Shown here piece by piece: positions 51,520 to 59,348 of a stretch of 64,000 nt of DNA. The DNA is taken from assembly GCA_963784195.1 (NCBI GenBank), contig CAWARA010000020.1, forward strand, positions 620,001-684,000. The letters are read 5' to 3'. Made by a program: the position numbers and the translations under genes. The stretch's first letter is position 1. Each line of letters begins with the position of its first letter. Source of the DNA: CAVQAH01 sp963784195. Lineage in GTDB: Bacteria > Acidobacteriota > Vicinamibacteria > Vicinamibacterales > 2-12-FULL-66-21. The notes under the pieces are model-generated. The model had not been told where the DNA came from, searched no databases, and saw only the letters and a list, made by a program, of their open reading frames with translations.

Positions 51520-52872
51520 ATGGTGGAACCAACCATCCTACCGAGGTCCGCGCATACGATATCCCGTCGCGACATCGATCCTGCTGCTCTCAAGGTCCTT
51601 TATAAGCTCCACGAACACAACTATGTGGCGTATCTGGTCGGTGGCAGCGTCCGCGACCTCCTGCTGAACCGCCGGCCGAAGGATTTCGACATCGGGACCT
51701 CGGCCCACCCGCATCAGATCAAGAAACTGTTCCGCAACTGCTGGATTATCGGCCGGCGCTTCCGGCTGGCCCATGTCAAGTTCGGGCCCAAGACGATCGA
51801 GGTCGCCACGTTCCGGCGTCAGGTCGAACCCGGTCAACTGACGGTCGAAACCGAAACCACCGTGCCAGCCCCGGACGACGTGATTGCGCCGGACGAGATG
51901 CTGCCCGCCGAGATCGCAGCCGAAGGCACCGACCCCGACGCGGTCGCAGGACGGCCCCGCCGGGATTCCTTGCTCCATCGCGACAACACGTACGGAACAC
52001 CCGAAGAAGATGCTTTCCGGCGCGATTTCACCGTCAACGCGCTGTTCTATGACATCGGCACATTTGCGATCATTGATTACGTCGGCGGCCTGGAGGACCT
52101 CGACGCACGGCTGATCCGATGCATCGGCGATCCCGAGGTGCGATTCCTCGAAGATCCGGTCCGCATGTTGAGGGCGGTCGTTCTGGCCGCGCGGCTCCAG
52201 TTTCAGATCGATGAGCCGATCATCGACGCCATCGCGGCCCAACGTCACGAGATTGCACGCAGCGCGCCAGCAAGGCTGCTCGAAGAGTATTACAAGATTC
52301 TCCGCTCCGGACATGCCGAGCAAGCGCTTCGCCAACTCCGTGCCACGAGCCTCCTGAAGGAAATTACGCCAGAGCTGGCGTCGGCACCCGACGCGCTGTG
52401 GGAATCAGTGGCCCGCCTGGATCGTTACCGCGCCCAGTTCGAAGCGGCACCTGAATCGCTGACCAACGCCATCCTCGCGGGAACTCTCTTGATCCCCGTC
52501 GGACTGGCTGGGCGCCGCCAGCGCTTTTCGGCCGATCCGCTGGAGCGCCGCGTGGAGCTGGGCATTCTGCCGATCGCCCGCCGGGACGTCGAGCGGCTTC
52601 ACCAGATCCTGACGTCCCAGCCGAAGCTGCTCGACATTCAGGCACCGCAACGCGCCCAGCGCGGATTGCTCCACAGGAGCACGTTCGATGAGGCGTTGAC
52701 CTGGCTGGACATCCACGGTGAGCGGCCGGACGTCGTCGCGCACTGGCGTGCGATCCAGGCCGAGGGCTGGACCCGGCAGCCGCACAGCCATGAGGAAGCT
52801 GCCGAACAGCCGCTAAGGCCGCGACGGCGCCGGCGGCGGCGACGCCGGTCGAGGTTTGTGTCCCGAGGGTAG
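51520..52872 (+). CDS. pcnB: Poly(A) polymerase / CCA-adding family nucleotidyltransferase
   Basis: The 450-residue class II nucleotidyltransferase has the catalytic head AYLVGGSVRDLLLNRRPKDFDIGT (active Asp pair in DFD), RRDFTVNALFYD and FLEDPVRMLRAV. Its C-terminus is a poly-Arg stretch typical of bacterial poly(A) polymerases. PcnB adds 3' A-tails to RNA and so promotes decay; distinguishing it from CCA-adding enzymes by sequence alone is not certain. The acidic insertion (residues ~105-155) between catalytic motifs is unusual. GTG 51517 is also in frame, but ATG 51520 matches the promoter position. Confidence 0.85.
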   Translation: MVEPTILPRSAHTISRRDIDPAALKVLYKLHEHNYVAYLVGGSVRDLLLNRRPKDFDIGTSAHPHQIKKLFRNCWIIGRRFRLAHVKFGPKTIEVATFRRQVEPGQLTVETETTVPAPDDVIAPDEMLPAEIAAEGTDPDAVAGRPRRDSLLHRDNTYGTPEEDAFRRDFTVNALFYDIGTFAIIDYVGGLEDLDARLIRCIGDPEVRFLEDPVRMLRAVVLAARLQFQIDEPIIDAIAAQRHEIARSAPARLLEEYYKILRSGHAEQALRQLRATSLLKEITPELASAPDALWESVARLDRYRAQFEAAPESLTNAILAGTLLIPVGLAGRRQRFSADPLERRVELGILPIARRDVERLHQILTSQPKLLDIQAPQRAQRGLLHRSTFDEALTWLDIHGERPDVVAHWRAIQAEGWTRQPHSHEEAAEQPLRPRRRRRRRRRSRFVSRG

Positions 52873-52880
52873 CTTCTTCA

Positions 52881-53193
52881 GGACGGAGGGGACGGAGGGA
52901 ACGGAACAGGCTTCAAAAACGGAGACACGGAGTCACGGAGTCAGAAAATCGATCCAAGCGGTTTTCCAGCCGATGTCGGCCCGGCCGATGGCCGGGCCGG
53001 GCGATGGATCGACACGCCGAGAACACAAGCCGGACACAAACGGCAGAAGGCTTGTGTTCTCGGCGTGTCGATCCATCGCTCGCCGCGCTCCGCGCGGCGA
53101 CATCGGCTCACTCGCGATCAATCCAGGTCAACACCTCCGTGACTCCGTTTCTCTGAGTTGAAGCTCGTTCCGTTCCCTCCGTCCCCTCCGTCC
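52881..53193. repeat. 313-bp nested inverted repeat between convergent genes
   Basis: Four collinear complementary blocks face each other: 27 bp perfect (52881-52907 with 53167-53193, units GGACGGAGG), 14 bp (52927-52940 with 53135-53148, units ACGGAGTC), 11 bp (52968-52978 with 53098-53108), and 30 bp perfect (53002-53031 with 53049-53078) around a 17-nt loop. No ORF is convincing. It fills the gap between pcnB and the TonB receptor and is the largest hairpin in the window. Confidence 0.85.
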
Positions 53194-53204
53194 CCTCTGC
53201 CCAT

Positions 53205-55373
53205 TCAGCGACTGCTCCACCTGACCCCAATCCGTGCGGTGCGCGGCAGGCCGATCGTTCTGATCGGCGTGCGGCCGACGTCCTGTTCCTCGTCAAAGGC
53301 GTTCTCCAGACCAGCGAAGATTTCGAGGGTCGTGCGCGGACGCCAGCCGATGCGCGCGTTCACCATGTTGGACGGGTCGAGCGAGAACTGATTCCGATCG
53401 TCGTCGAACTGCTGGCCGATGAACCGCCAGTCCAGCGACGCCGACGCGTAGCGCCACGTACCGATCACGCCGCTCGAGACTTGCCACCGCGGAACCTGCG
53501 GAACTCGCAGACCCTCGAGACCGGCACCCTCGACGAACGTCGAGTCGATGAAGGCAGCGGCGCCGGTCAGCGCGAAGTGCCGGCCGACGCGAACGTCGCC
53601 CTCCAGTTCCACGCCTGCCGCTCTGATCTCTCCGGCGTTCTGTCGCTGGCGCAAGATCAAAGTTGGCGACGACTCGAGCGTCACGTTCACGATGGCATCG
53701 GTGAGCCGCGTCCAGAACGCCGTCAGCCGTGCCACTGCGCGGCCACGGCGGACCAGTGCCGAACCTTCGACGCCGAAGGCCTCTTCGGGTACCAGCCCCG
53801 GGTTGGCCTGCGTCAGCGTGTTGCCAGCGGCAAAGGGCCGGAACAGCTCGTTGATGGTCGGCGTCCGATACGCGTCATTGATGGCGGCCAGCAGCGACAG
53901 CGTGTCGTTCGCGCGCCACGCAACCGAGGCCCGCGGAAACACGCCGACGAGCGTCTGTGACGTCGAACCGTCGCGCAACTCGGATTGCCAGACCTCGCCA
54001 CGCGCGCCTGCGCCGATCGTCCAGCGATCGGACGGCGTGAACGACGCCTGCGCTACGACGGCACCGAGTTGCTGCCGGGCAGGCGCGAGCAGGACCGGAC
54101 CGGTCGCTGGTGGTCCCTCGAACAGGTCGGCGTCGACGATGCGGTAATTGCCGTTGAGAAGCCAGGCATGCCGTTCGCCATTGCGCTGCCATTCGAACGT
54201 CGCGCCCGCCGAGCCGGTGTCGACGTGCTGGAGGTTCGTTGGCCGTTCGAACGTGCGATCGAAGGCCACGGCGCTGAACGTCTGATCGTAGTCCTGGGAG
54301 GTGCCGAAGCCCCGCGCCAGCCACGAACCGCCAAGACCCTCGCCGCTGGCCTGCGCCGAGAACTGTCGGATGATCGTGTCGTTGGTCTGAAACGGCGTAC
54401 CGTTGCCGCGGTCCTCGTCGAAGTACGTGCCGCGCAACTCGAGCCTGGTCGTGCGGATCGCGGTGCGCGCGGCGGCGAACGCGCTTCGATGTGCGGAATC
54501 CGCGGGGACGTCAATCGGACCGCGCGACTCCGGCGCGACGATGACGAAGCCATCCGTGGTAAAGACCTCGCCGGCGCCGAACAGCTGCCAGCTTCCAACC
54601 GTGCGACCGAGATAGCCGGAGATCCTGCCGGTCTCGTCGGACCCGCCATCCGCCAGAATACGGATGCGCTGATCGTCGGAGGTCTGAATGCGAATCGCAC
54701 CGCCGAGCGCATCGGATCCGTGCAAGTCGCTGGAGCCACCACGCGCAACCTCGACCCGATCGATCGACGCGGCTGGAAGCCGATCCCAGTAGACCCATCC
54801 TCCGAAGGGGTCGTTCAACGGCAGACCGTCGGCGACTACCACGGTGCGGCTTGCGCCAGAGGCCGCCAGCCCCCGCAACGTCACTCCCTGCGTCGTCGGA
54901 TTGGCGACACGCGAAGACGAGCGGCGGAAGAGGCTGAAACCTGGCGTGCTGCGTAGTTGATCATCGAGCGTCCAGGCCGGAGAGGTCGACAGGATCTCGC
55001 GATCGAGCACGGTCGCACTGCCCGGACTATTGACGCGCAGACCGACCGGGTTGGCGGACACCACTACCGTTTCGGCGATGCCACGCGGCCGAAGCACGAT
55101 CGTGACGTTGGACTGGTTCGGCTGAACGGTGAAGATGGTGTCGGCGAATCCGGCGGCGCCGGCGGTCAGCATGACGGTTGCGACCGGCAACCCCTCGAGC
55201 CGGAATGAGCCATCGAGTGCGGTCGCAACCTCCCGTCCAGGACGATCCGCGCTCGAGACCGAAACGATCGCGCCCCCGACTGGCAGGCCCGACTGATCGA
55301 CGACCCGACCGTCGACTGTCCGCGCCGGATCGGCCAGCTGCAAGGCGATACAAAGGATCGCCAGCACGTGCAT
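53205..55373 (-). CDS. TonB-dependent receptor with CarboxypepD_reg N-domain
   Basis: The 722-residue protein has a signal peptide, a carboxypeptidase-regulatory sandwich (about 20-95), a plug domain (about 100-225: GIAETVVVSANP, SRVANPTTQGVTLRGL, RVEVARGGSSDLHGSDALGGAI) and a 22-strand barrel that ends with an aromatic-poor R-W-S-S-R. It resembles BtuB/siderophore receptors; ligand unknown. Energy would come from TonB proteins such as that at 42278. A 5' neighbour is the OmpR-type system on the same strand. Confidence 0.9.
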   Translation of the reverse strand: MHVLAILCIALQLADPARTVDGRVVDQSGLPVGGAIVSVSSADRPGREVATALDGSFRLEGLPVATVMLTAGAAGFADTIFTVQPNQSNVTIVLRPRGIAETVVVSANPVGLRVNSPGSATVLDREILSTSPAWTLDDQLRSTPGFSLFRRSSSRVANPTTQGVTLRGLAASGASRTVVVADGLPLNDPFGGWVYWDRLPAASIDRVEVARGGSSDLHGSDALGGAIRIQTSDDQRIRILADGGSDETGRISGYLGRTVGSWQLFGAGEVFTTDGFVIVAPESRGPIDVPADSAHRSAFAAARTAIRTTRLELRGTYFDEDRGNGTPFQTNDTIIRQFSAQASGEGLGGSWLARGFGTSQDYDQTFSAVAFDRTFERPTNLQHVDTGSAGATFEWQRNGERHAWLLNGNYRIVDADLFEGPPATGPVLLAPARQQLGAVVAQASFTPSDRWTIGAGARGEVWQSELRDGSTSQTLVGVFPRASVAWRANDTLSLLAAINDAYRTPTINELFRPFAAGNTLTQANPGLVPEEAFGVEGSALVRRGRAVARLTAFWTRLTDAIVNVTLESSPTLILRQRQNAGEIRAAGVELEGDVRVGRHFALTGAAAFIDSTFVEGAGLEGLRVPQVPRWQVSSGVIGTWRYASASLDWRFIGQQFDDDRNQFSLDPSNMVNARIGWRPRTTLEIFAGLENAFDEEQDVGRTPIRTIGLPRTARIGVRWSSR

Positions 55374-55403
55374 ATCCCGTCAGTATACGGCGCACCCCTG
55401 GGT

Positions 55404-55446
55404 GATGGGCGATCCGGGCAATGGGCGATGGAGCGATGGCCCATTG
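55404..55446. repeat. Short array GATGGGC with terminal palindrome
   Basis: Degenerate 7-bp units (GATGGGC, ATGGGCG, GATGGCC) end in a perfect inverted repeat CAATGGGC (55419-55426) / GCCCATTG (55439-55446) around a 12-nt loop. It sits between the receptor start and the response-regulator stop, on the 3' side of the latter. Confidence 0.7.
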
Positions 55447-55448
55447 GT

Positions 55449-56162
55449 TTAGTTAGCCTTCGGCTCGGCGATGAATCGGTAGCCAACGCTGCGGACGGTC
55501 AGCAGGTGTCGTGGCTTCGACGAGTCTTCTTCGATGTACCTGCGGAGCCGCACGATGAAGTTGTCGATCGCGCGCGTGTCGGTGTCTTCGTGTACCCCCC
55601 AGACATCCTCCAGCATCCGTTTGCGGGAAACCGCTTTCCCCTCGTGCGCGATCAGATAGCGGAGGACATTGGCTTCCATCAAGGTCAGCGGGAGGCTGCG
55701 ATCGCCGACGCGCAGCTCCAGGGTGTTGAAATCGATCGTCTTTCCAGAAAAAGTGTAGTGGTCTGCCGACCGGCGGGACCATTGCGACCGACGCAGCAAT
55801 CCGCCGACGCGCGCCAGCAGAATTGCCAGCTCCGTCGGTTTCGGCAGGTAATCGTCGGCACCCGCGGCGAACCCTCTGAGCACATCCTCCGGTCGCCCGC
55901 GCGCAGTCAGCATGAGGACGGGGACGAACTGTTTCGCGTCGCGCAGCTGCGTGACCACGCCGAAGCCGTCGACGCCTGGAAGCATGACGTCGAGCACGAC
56001 CAGATCGAAGGCCGACCCTGAGGCGAGGAGCCGCTCGAGGGCGGCTTCGCCGGTGTCGACGACCTCGGCCGCGTAACCCTCGGCTTCGAGATTGAAGCGG
56101 AGGCCTTCCGCCAGGTGCTGTTCGTCTTCAACGATCAGCACGCGCTGCGCGGCACGGGTCAC
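55449..56162 (-). CDS. OmpR/PhoB-family response regulator
   Basis: The 237-residue regulator has a receiver (VLIVEDEQHLAEGLRFN; phospho-acceptor Asp58 in VVLDVMLPG; LMLTARG) and a winged-helix DNA-binding domain (about 140-232, LTLMEANVLRYLIAHEGK, DNFIVRLRRYIE, TVRSVGYRF). Its start overlaps the kinase stop by 4 bp, so the two are coupled. The target genes are unknown; the adjacent desaturase and TonB receptor are candidates by position only. Confidence 0.95.
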   Translation of the reverse strand: MTRAAQRVLIVEDEQHLAEGLRFNLEAEGYAAEVVDTGEAALERLLASGSAFDLVVLDVMLPGVDGFGVVTQLRDAKQFVPVLMLTARGRPEDVLRGFAAGADDYLPKPTELAILLARVGGLLRRSQWSRRSADHYTFSGKTIDFNTLELRVGDRSLPLTLMEANVLRYLIAHEGKAVSRKRMLEDVWGVHEDTDTRAIDNFIVRLRRYIEEDSSKPRHLLTVRSVGYRFIAEPKAN

Positions 56163-57064
56163 GCGCGGGACACCTTCGGCAGCCAGAGCGTGAACGTGCT
56201 GCCGCGTCCGGGCCCCTCGCTCTCGGCAAACGCCTTGCCGCCGTGCCTTCTGGCGACAGATCTGACGATGAAGAGGCCCAGGCCGCTACCCTTCGCGCGC
56301 ATCGCGACGCTCGCGGGGACGCGATAGAAGCGGCGGAACACCCGCTTCAGCTCTTCCCGCGAGATGCCGACCCCACGGTCGCTCACGCGAATGGCCAGCC
56401 CCTGCGGCCCCATGCTTTCGAGCGTGACGCGAACGCGAACCGTGCCCACGGAGTATTTCACCGCGTTGTCGATCAGATTCGATATCGCTGCCTTCAGCTC
56501 GTCGGGATCGCCGAGCACGAGCGCGGGGTCGTTCCCCGTCCTCTGCTCGAATACCAGGGCCTCGTCATCGAAATGAAAACGTGTCCGCGCCAGCTCGACG
56601 CATTCGCGGGAGATCTCGGCCATGTCGACCTCAGCCCGGGTAATGCGGCGCCAGCGCGATCCTGTACTCCCGGCGCGCAGCACCTGTTCGATCGTGTGCA
56701 GAAGCCGGTCGCTGTCCTCGAGCATGATCCGATAGAACTCGCGTCGTTTCGCCTCATCCAGCTCGCGTGTCTGCAGCGTCTGGAGATAGAGGCGGATGGA
56801 GGCCACGGGCGTTTTCAGCTCGTGGGTGACGGCGTTGATGAACGAGTCGTGCTGCTCGTTTCTGCGAATCTCCCGGACGAGAAAGATGGTGTTCAGCACC
56901 ATGCCCGCGATGATCAGGAGAAAGAAGATCAGCCCGAAGACGGCAAGCGCCGTGCGACGCCAGTTCAGCACGAGCCAGCTGACGTTCAGGGTGAGCGCCA
57001 GCGCAACGAGGCAGATGCCGAGGACGGTGAAGAAGATGACCGACCGGCGCCGGCCACTGATCAT
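56159..57064 (-). CDS. Sensor histidine kinase
   Basis: The 301-residue kinase has two closely spaced TM helices (about 8-32 and 38-62) with almost no periplasmic loop, so it probably senses membrane state or a partner protein. HisKA contains the phospho-acceptor His81 in THELKTPVAS; HATPase_c has NLIDNAVKYS, DRGVGIS and GSGLGLFIV. It pairs with the overlapping OmpR-type regulator. Start ATG 57064. Just upstream is a 7-bp repeat array. Confidence 0.94.
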   Translation of the reverse strand: MISGRRRSVIFFTVLGICLVALALTLNVSWLVLNWRRTALAVFGLIFFLLIIAGMVLNTIFLVREIRRNEQHDSFINAVTHELKTPVASIRLYLQTLQTRELDEAKRREFYRIMLEDSDRLLHTIEQVLRAGSTGSRWRRITRAEVDMAEISRECVELARTRFHFDDEALVFEQRTGNDPALVLGDPDELKAAISNLIDNAVKYSVGTVRVRVTLESMGPQGLAIRVSDRGVGISREELKRVFRRFYRVPASVAMRAKGSGLGLFIVRSVARRHGGKAFAESEGPGRGSTFTLWLPKVSRA

Positions 57065-57087
57065 GGAAAGAGGATACTGCGAAAGGA

Positions 57088-57140
57088 GCTAGGAGTTAGG
57101 AGTTTAGGAGCGTCTCCTGGCTTCCAGCTTCTAGCTTCTG
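57088..57140. repeat. Inverted array of 7-bp units after the desaturase gene
   Basis: Units of type GNTAGGA (57088-57109) face units of type TNGCTTC and TGTTCTA (about 57118-57146). The arms complement partially. It lies between the 3' end of the desaturase gene and the 5' end of the kinase gene, both on the minus strand. Confidence 0.65.
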
Positions 57141-57142
57141 TT

Positions 57143-58027
57143 CTAGGCAGCTTCCTCAGCGGGCATCCGGGACACCTTCGCCACCTTCAGGTCGCGGACG
57201 ATGCCGACGGCGTTCAGCAGCTTGAGGGTGATCCAGCTGATGTCGAACTCGTACCAGACCAGCCCATGACGGGCGGAAACCGGGTGCGCGTGGTGGTTGT
57301 TGTGCCAGCCTTCGCCGAAGGTGATGAGGGCAACCCACCAGCTGTTGCGCGAGTCGTCACGCGTCGCGAATCGCCGCGATCCCCACATGTGCGTCGCGGA
57401 GTTCACCAGCCACGTGGCGTGCAGCCCGAAGGTCACGCGCAGGAAGATTCCCCAGAACACGAGCCCCCAGCCGCCAATGGCGAGCAGGATGAAACCGAGC
57501 GTCGTGAGCGGGATGTAGTGGTAGGTGTTCAGCCAGCGATAGAACGGATCGTCGGCGAGATCCGGCGCGTACTTGCCCATCAGCGCGGTGTTGTTGTGAT
57601 GGCAGTCGCCAAAGAGGATCCACCCCATGTGCGCCCAGAAGCCACCTTCACGCGGTGAGTGCGGATCGCCGTCCTTGTCGGAGTGCTGGTGATGCAGACG
57701 ATGCGTCGCCACCCAGAAAATCGGGCCGCCCTCGAGGGTCAGCGTGCCGCAGAATGCGAGGAAGTACTCGAATGCCTTCGAGGTCTTGAATCCGCGGTGG
57801 GTGTGCAGCCGATGGTAACCAAGGCTGATGCCGAAACCGACGGCGATCCAGTGCAACGCCACTGCGACGATCACGTTCGTCCAGGTCGTGTACCAGAAAG
57901 CGGCCATGGCCCCGATGTGGAACAGGACCATGAATACCGCGGTAACCCAGTTCAGCGTAGAAAGAGAATAGGCCGTACGAACGGCTGCGCGCAGTGTCGT
58001 CAACGTGACTCCCCCGATGAGTGTCAC
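57143..58027 (-). CDS. Acyl-CoA/lipid delta-9-type fatty acid desaturase
   Basis: The 294-residue integral-membrane di-iron desaturase has the three His boxes: HRLHTH (about residue 72), HRLHHQH (about 109) and HNNHHA (about 247), with four TM helices. It introduces a cis double bond into membrane acyl chains with O2. It may be linked to the adjacent membrane-sensing two-component system, as in DesK/DesR-like circuits; this is inference. Start GTG 58027; a TTG-rich upstream region of 127 bp holds a small hairpin (TGGCCT/AGGCCA). Confidence 0.92.
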   Translation of the reverse strand: MTLIGGVTLTTLRAAVRTAYSLSTLNWVTAVFMVLFHIGAMAAFWYTTWTNVIVAVALHWIAVGFGISLGYHRLHTHRGFKTSKAFEYFLAFCGTLTLEGGPIFWVATHRLHHQHSDKDGDPHSPREGGFWAHMGWILFGDCHHNNTALMGKYAPDLADDPFYRWLNTYHYIPLTTLGFILLAIGGWGLVFWGIFLRVTFGLHATWLVNSATHMWGSRRFATRDDSRNSWWVALITFGEGWHNNHHAHPVSARHGLVWYEFDISWITLKLLNAVGIVRDLKVAKVSRMPAEEAA

Positions 58028-58154
58028 GCCACAGTAGCAGGTACACCGTCCTCGAATTGTAAGACTTCTGTACTCAGCGGCACCGGCAGCAAGCTATTGA
58101 TTCAATTGGCCTTGCAGGCCAGCCACGGTGCACGCTTCTGCACACGGGCCTCCG

Positions 58155-59246
58155 TTAGCCGTTCTTGCTCTCGAACGCCTTCATGAACTCGACGAGCGCG
58201 TCGATGCCGGCCTCGGGGAAGGCGTTGTAGATCGAGGCGCGCATGCCGCCCACTGATCGGTGCCCCTTGAGACCGTCAAGGCCGGCCGCGGTCGCTTCCT
58301 TTGCGAACTTCTTCTCGAGATCCTCACTGGGCAGCCGGAACGTCACGTTCATGCGCGAGCGGCTGTCTTTCTGTGCATGCGCCCGGTAGAAGCCGGTTCG
58401 ATCGATCTCCGCGTACAGCTTGTCCGCTTTCCTGGCGTTCTGCTTGTCAATGGCGGCGAGCCCGCCCTCTTTCAGCAGCCATTTCATGACCAGCCGCATG
58501 ATGTAGATCGAGAATACCGGCGGCGTGTTGTACATCGACTTGTTCTCGGCGTGCACCTTGTACTGCATCATCGTCGGAAGCGATGACGGCGTGCGCTCGA
58601 GCATGTCGTTGCGAACGATGACCAGCGTCAGCCCCGCTGGCGCGAGGTTCTTCTGCGCGCCCGCGTAGATGAGCGCATATTTCGACACGTCGATCGGACG
58701 GCTGAACATGTCCGACGATGTGTCGCCGACGAGCGGCACGTTGCCGACGTTCGGCAGGTAGTGGAACTCGGTTCCGAAGATCGTGTTGTTCGTGGTGAAG
58801 TGCACGTAGGCGGCCGACGGATCGAGTTTCAGTTCTTCCTGTTTCGGCACGCGCGCAAAATTCTCCGACTCCGTCGTGGCGGCGATCTTCACGCCGCCGA
58901 CCCGCTTGGCTTCCTTCACGGCCTTTTGCGACCAGGCGCCGGTCACGATGTAATCAGCCGAGCCGCCCGCGGGAAGCAGGTTCATCGGCACCATTGAGAA
59001 CTGCAGGCTGGCGCCGCCCTGGAGAAAGAGCACGTGGTAGTTGTCGGGGATGCCCGCGAGCTTCCGAAGGTCAGCCTCACAGCCTTCGATGATCTCGTCG
59101 AACGTCTTCGAGCGATGGCTGATCTCGAGGATCGACATCCCGACGCCGGGAAGCGCGAGCAGGTCGCGCTGCGCCTCTTCGAGAACTTCGAGCGGCAATA
59201 CCGCTGGGCCAGCCGAAAAATTGAAGATTCGAGTCATAGTCTGCAT
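58155..59246 (-). CDS. serC: Phosphoserine aminotransferase
   Basis: SerC makes 3-phosphoserine from 3-phosphohydroxypyruvate and glutamate with PLP. The 363-residue class V aminotransferase shows FNFSAGPAVLPLEVLEEAQ, HVLFLQGGASLQF, VGDTSSDMFSRPID and the PLP lysine in YAGAQKNLAPAG, ending with HRSVGGMRASIYNAFP. The ATG at 59246 has AAGGA 6 nt upstream. It follows serA on the same strand with an 89-bp gap filled by a perfect hairpin. Confidence 0.95.
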   Translation of the reverse strand: MQTMTRIFNFSAGPAVLPLEVLEEAQRDLLALPGVGMSILEISHRSKTFDEIIEGCEADLRKLAGIPDNYHVLFLQGGASLQFSMVPMNLLPAGGSADYIVTGAWSQKAVKEAKRVGGVKIAATTESENFARVPKQEELKLDPSAAYVHFTTNNTIFGTEFHYLPNVGNVPLVGDTSSDMFSRPIDVSKYALIYAGAQKNLAPAGLTLVIVRNDMLERTPSSLPTMMQYKVHAENKSMYNTPPVFSIYIMRLVMKWLLKEGGLAAIDKQNARKADKLYAEIDRTGFYRAHAQKDSRSRMNVTFRLPSEDLEKKFAKEATAAGLDGLKGHRSVGGMRASIYNAFPEAGIDALVEFMKAFESKNG

Positions 59247-59259
59247 AAGCTGTCCTTCC

Positions 59260-59348
59260 AGGGGTCAGATCTTGTTTCTTGCACGAATGTCCTCTTTTGA
59301 GGTGCTCGTGAAAGAGGACATTCGTGCAAGAAACAAGATCTGACCCCT
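59260..59348. repeat. Perfect 38-bp inverted repeat between serA and serC
   Basis: The left arm (59260-59297) begins AGGGGTCAGATCTTG and the right arm (59311-59348) is its exact reverse complement; the loop is 13 nt. The right end overlaps the serA stop codon (TAG at 59349-59347). No transposase is present. The outer GGGGTCAGATC motif resembles termini I associate with REP/RAYT-type palindromic elements, which would need a search to confirm. Confidence 0.95.

Noticed and set aside
59260..59348. Ordinary Rho-independent terminator between serA and serC
   Set aside because: The stem is far longer than usual and lacks a T-tract on the transcribed strand; the genes are probably co-transcribed.
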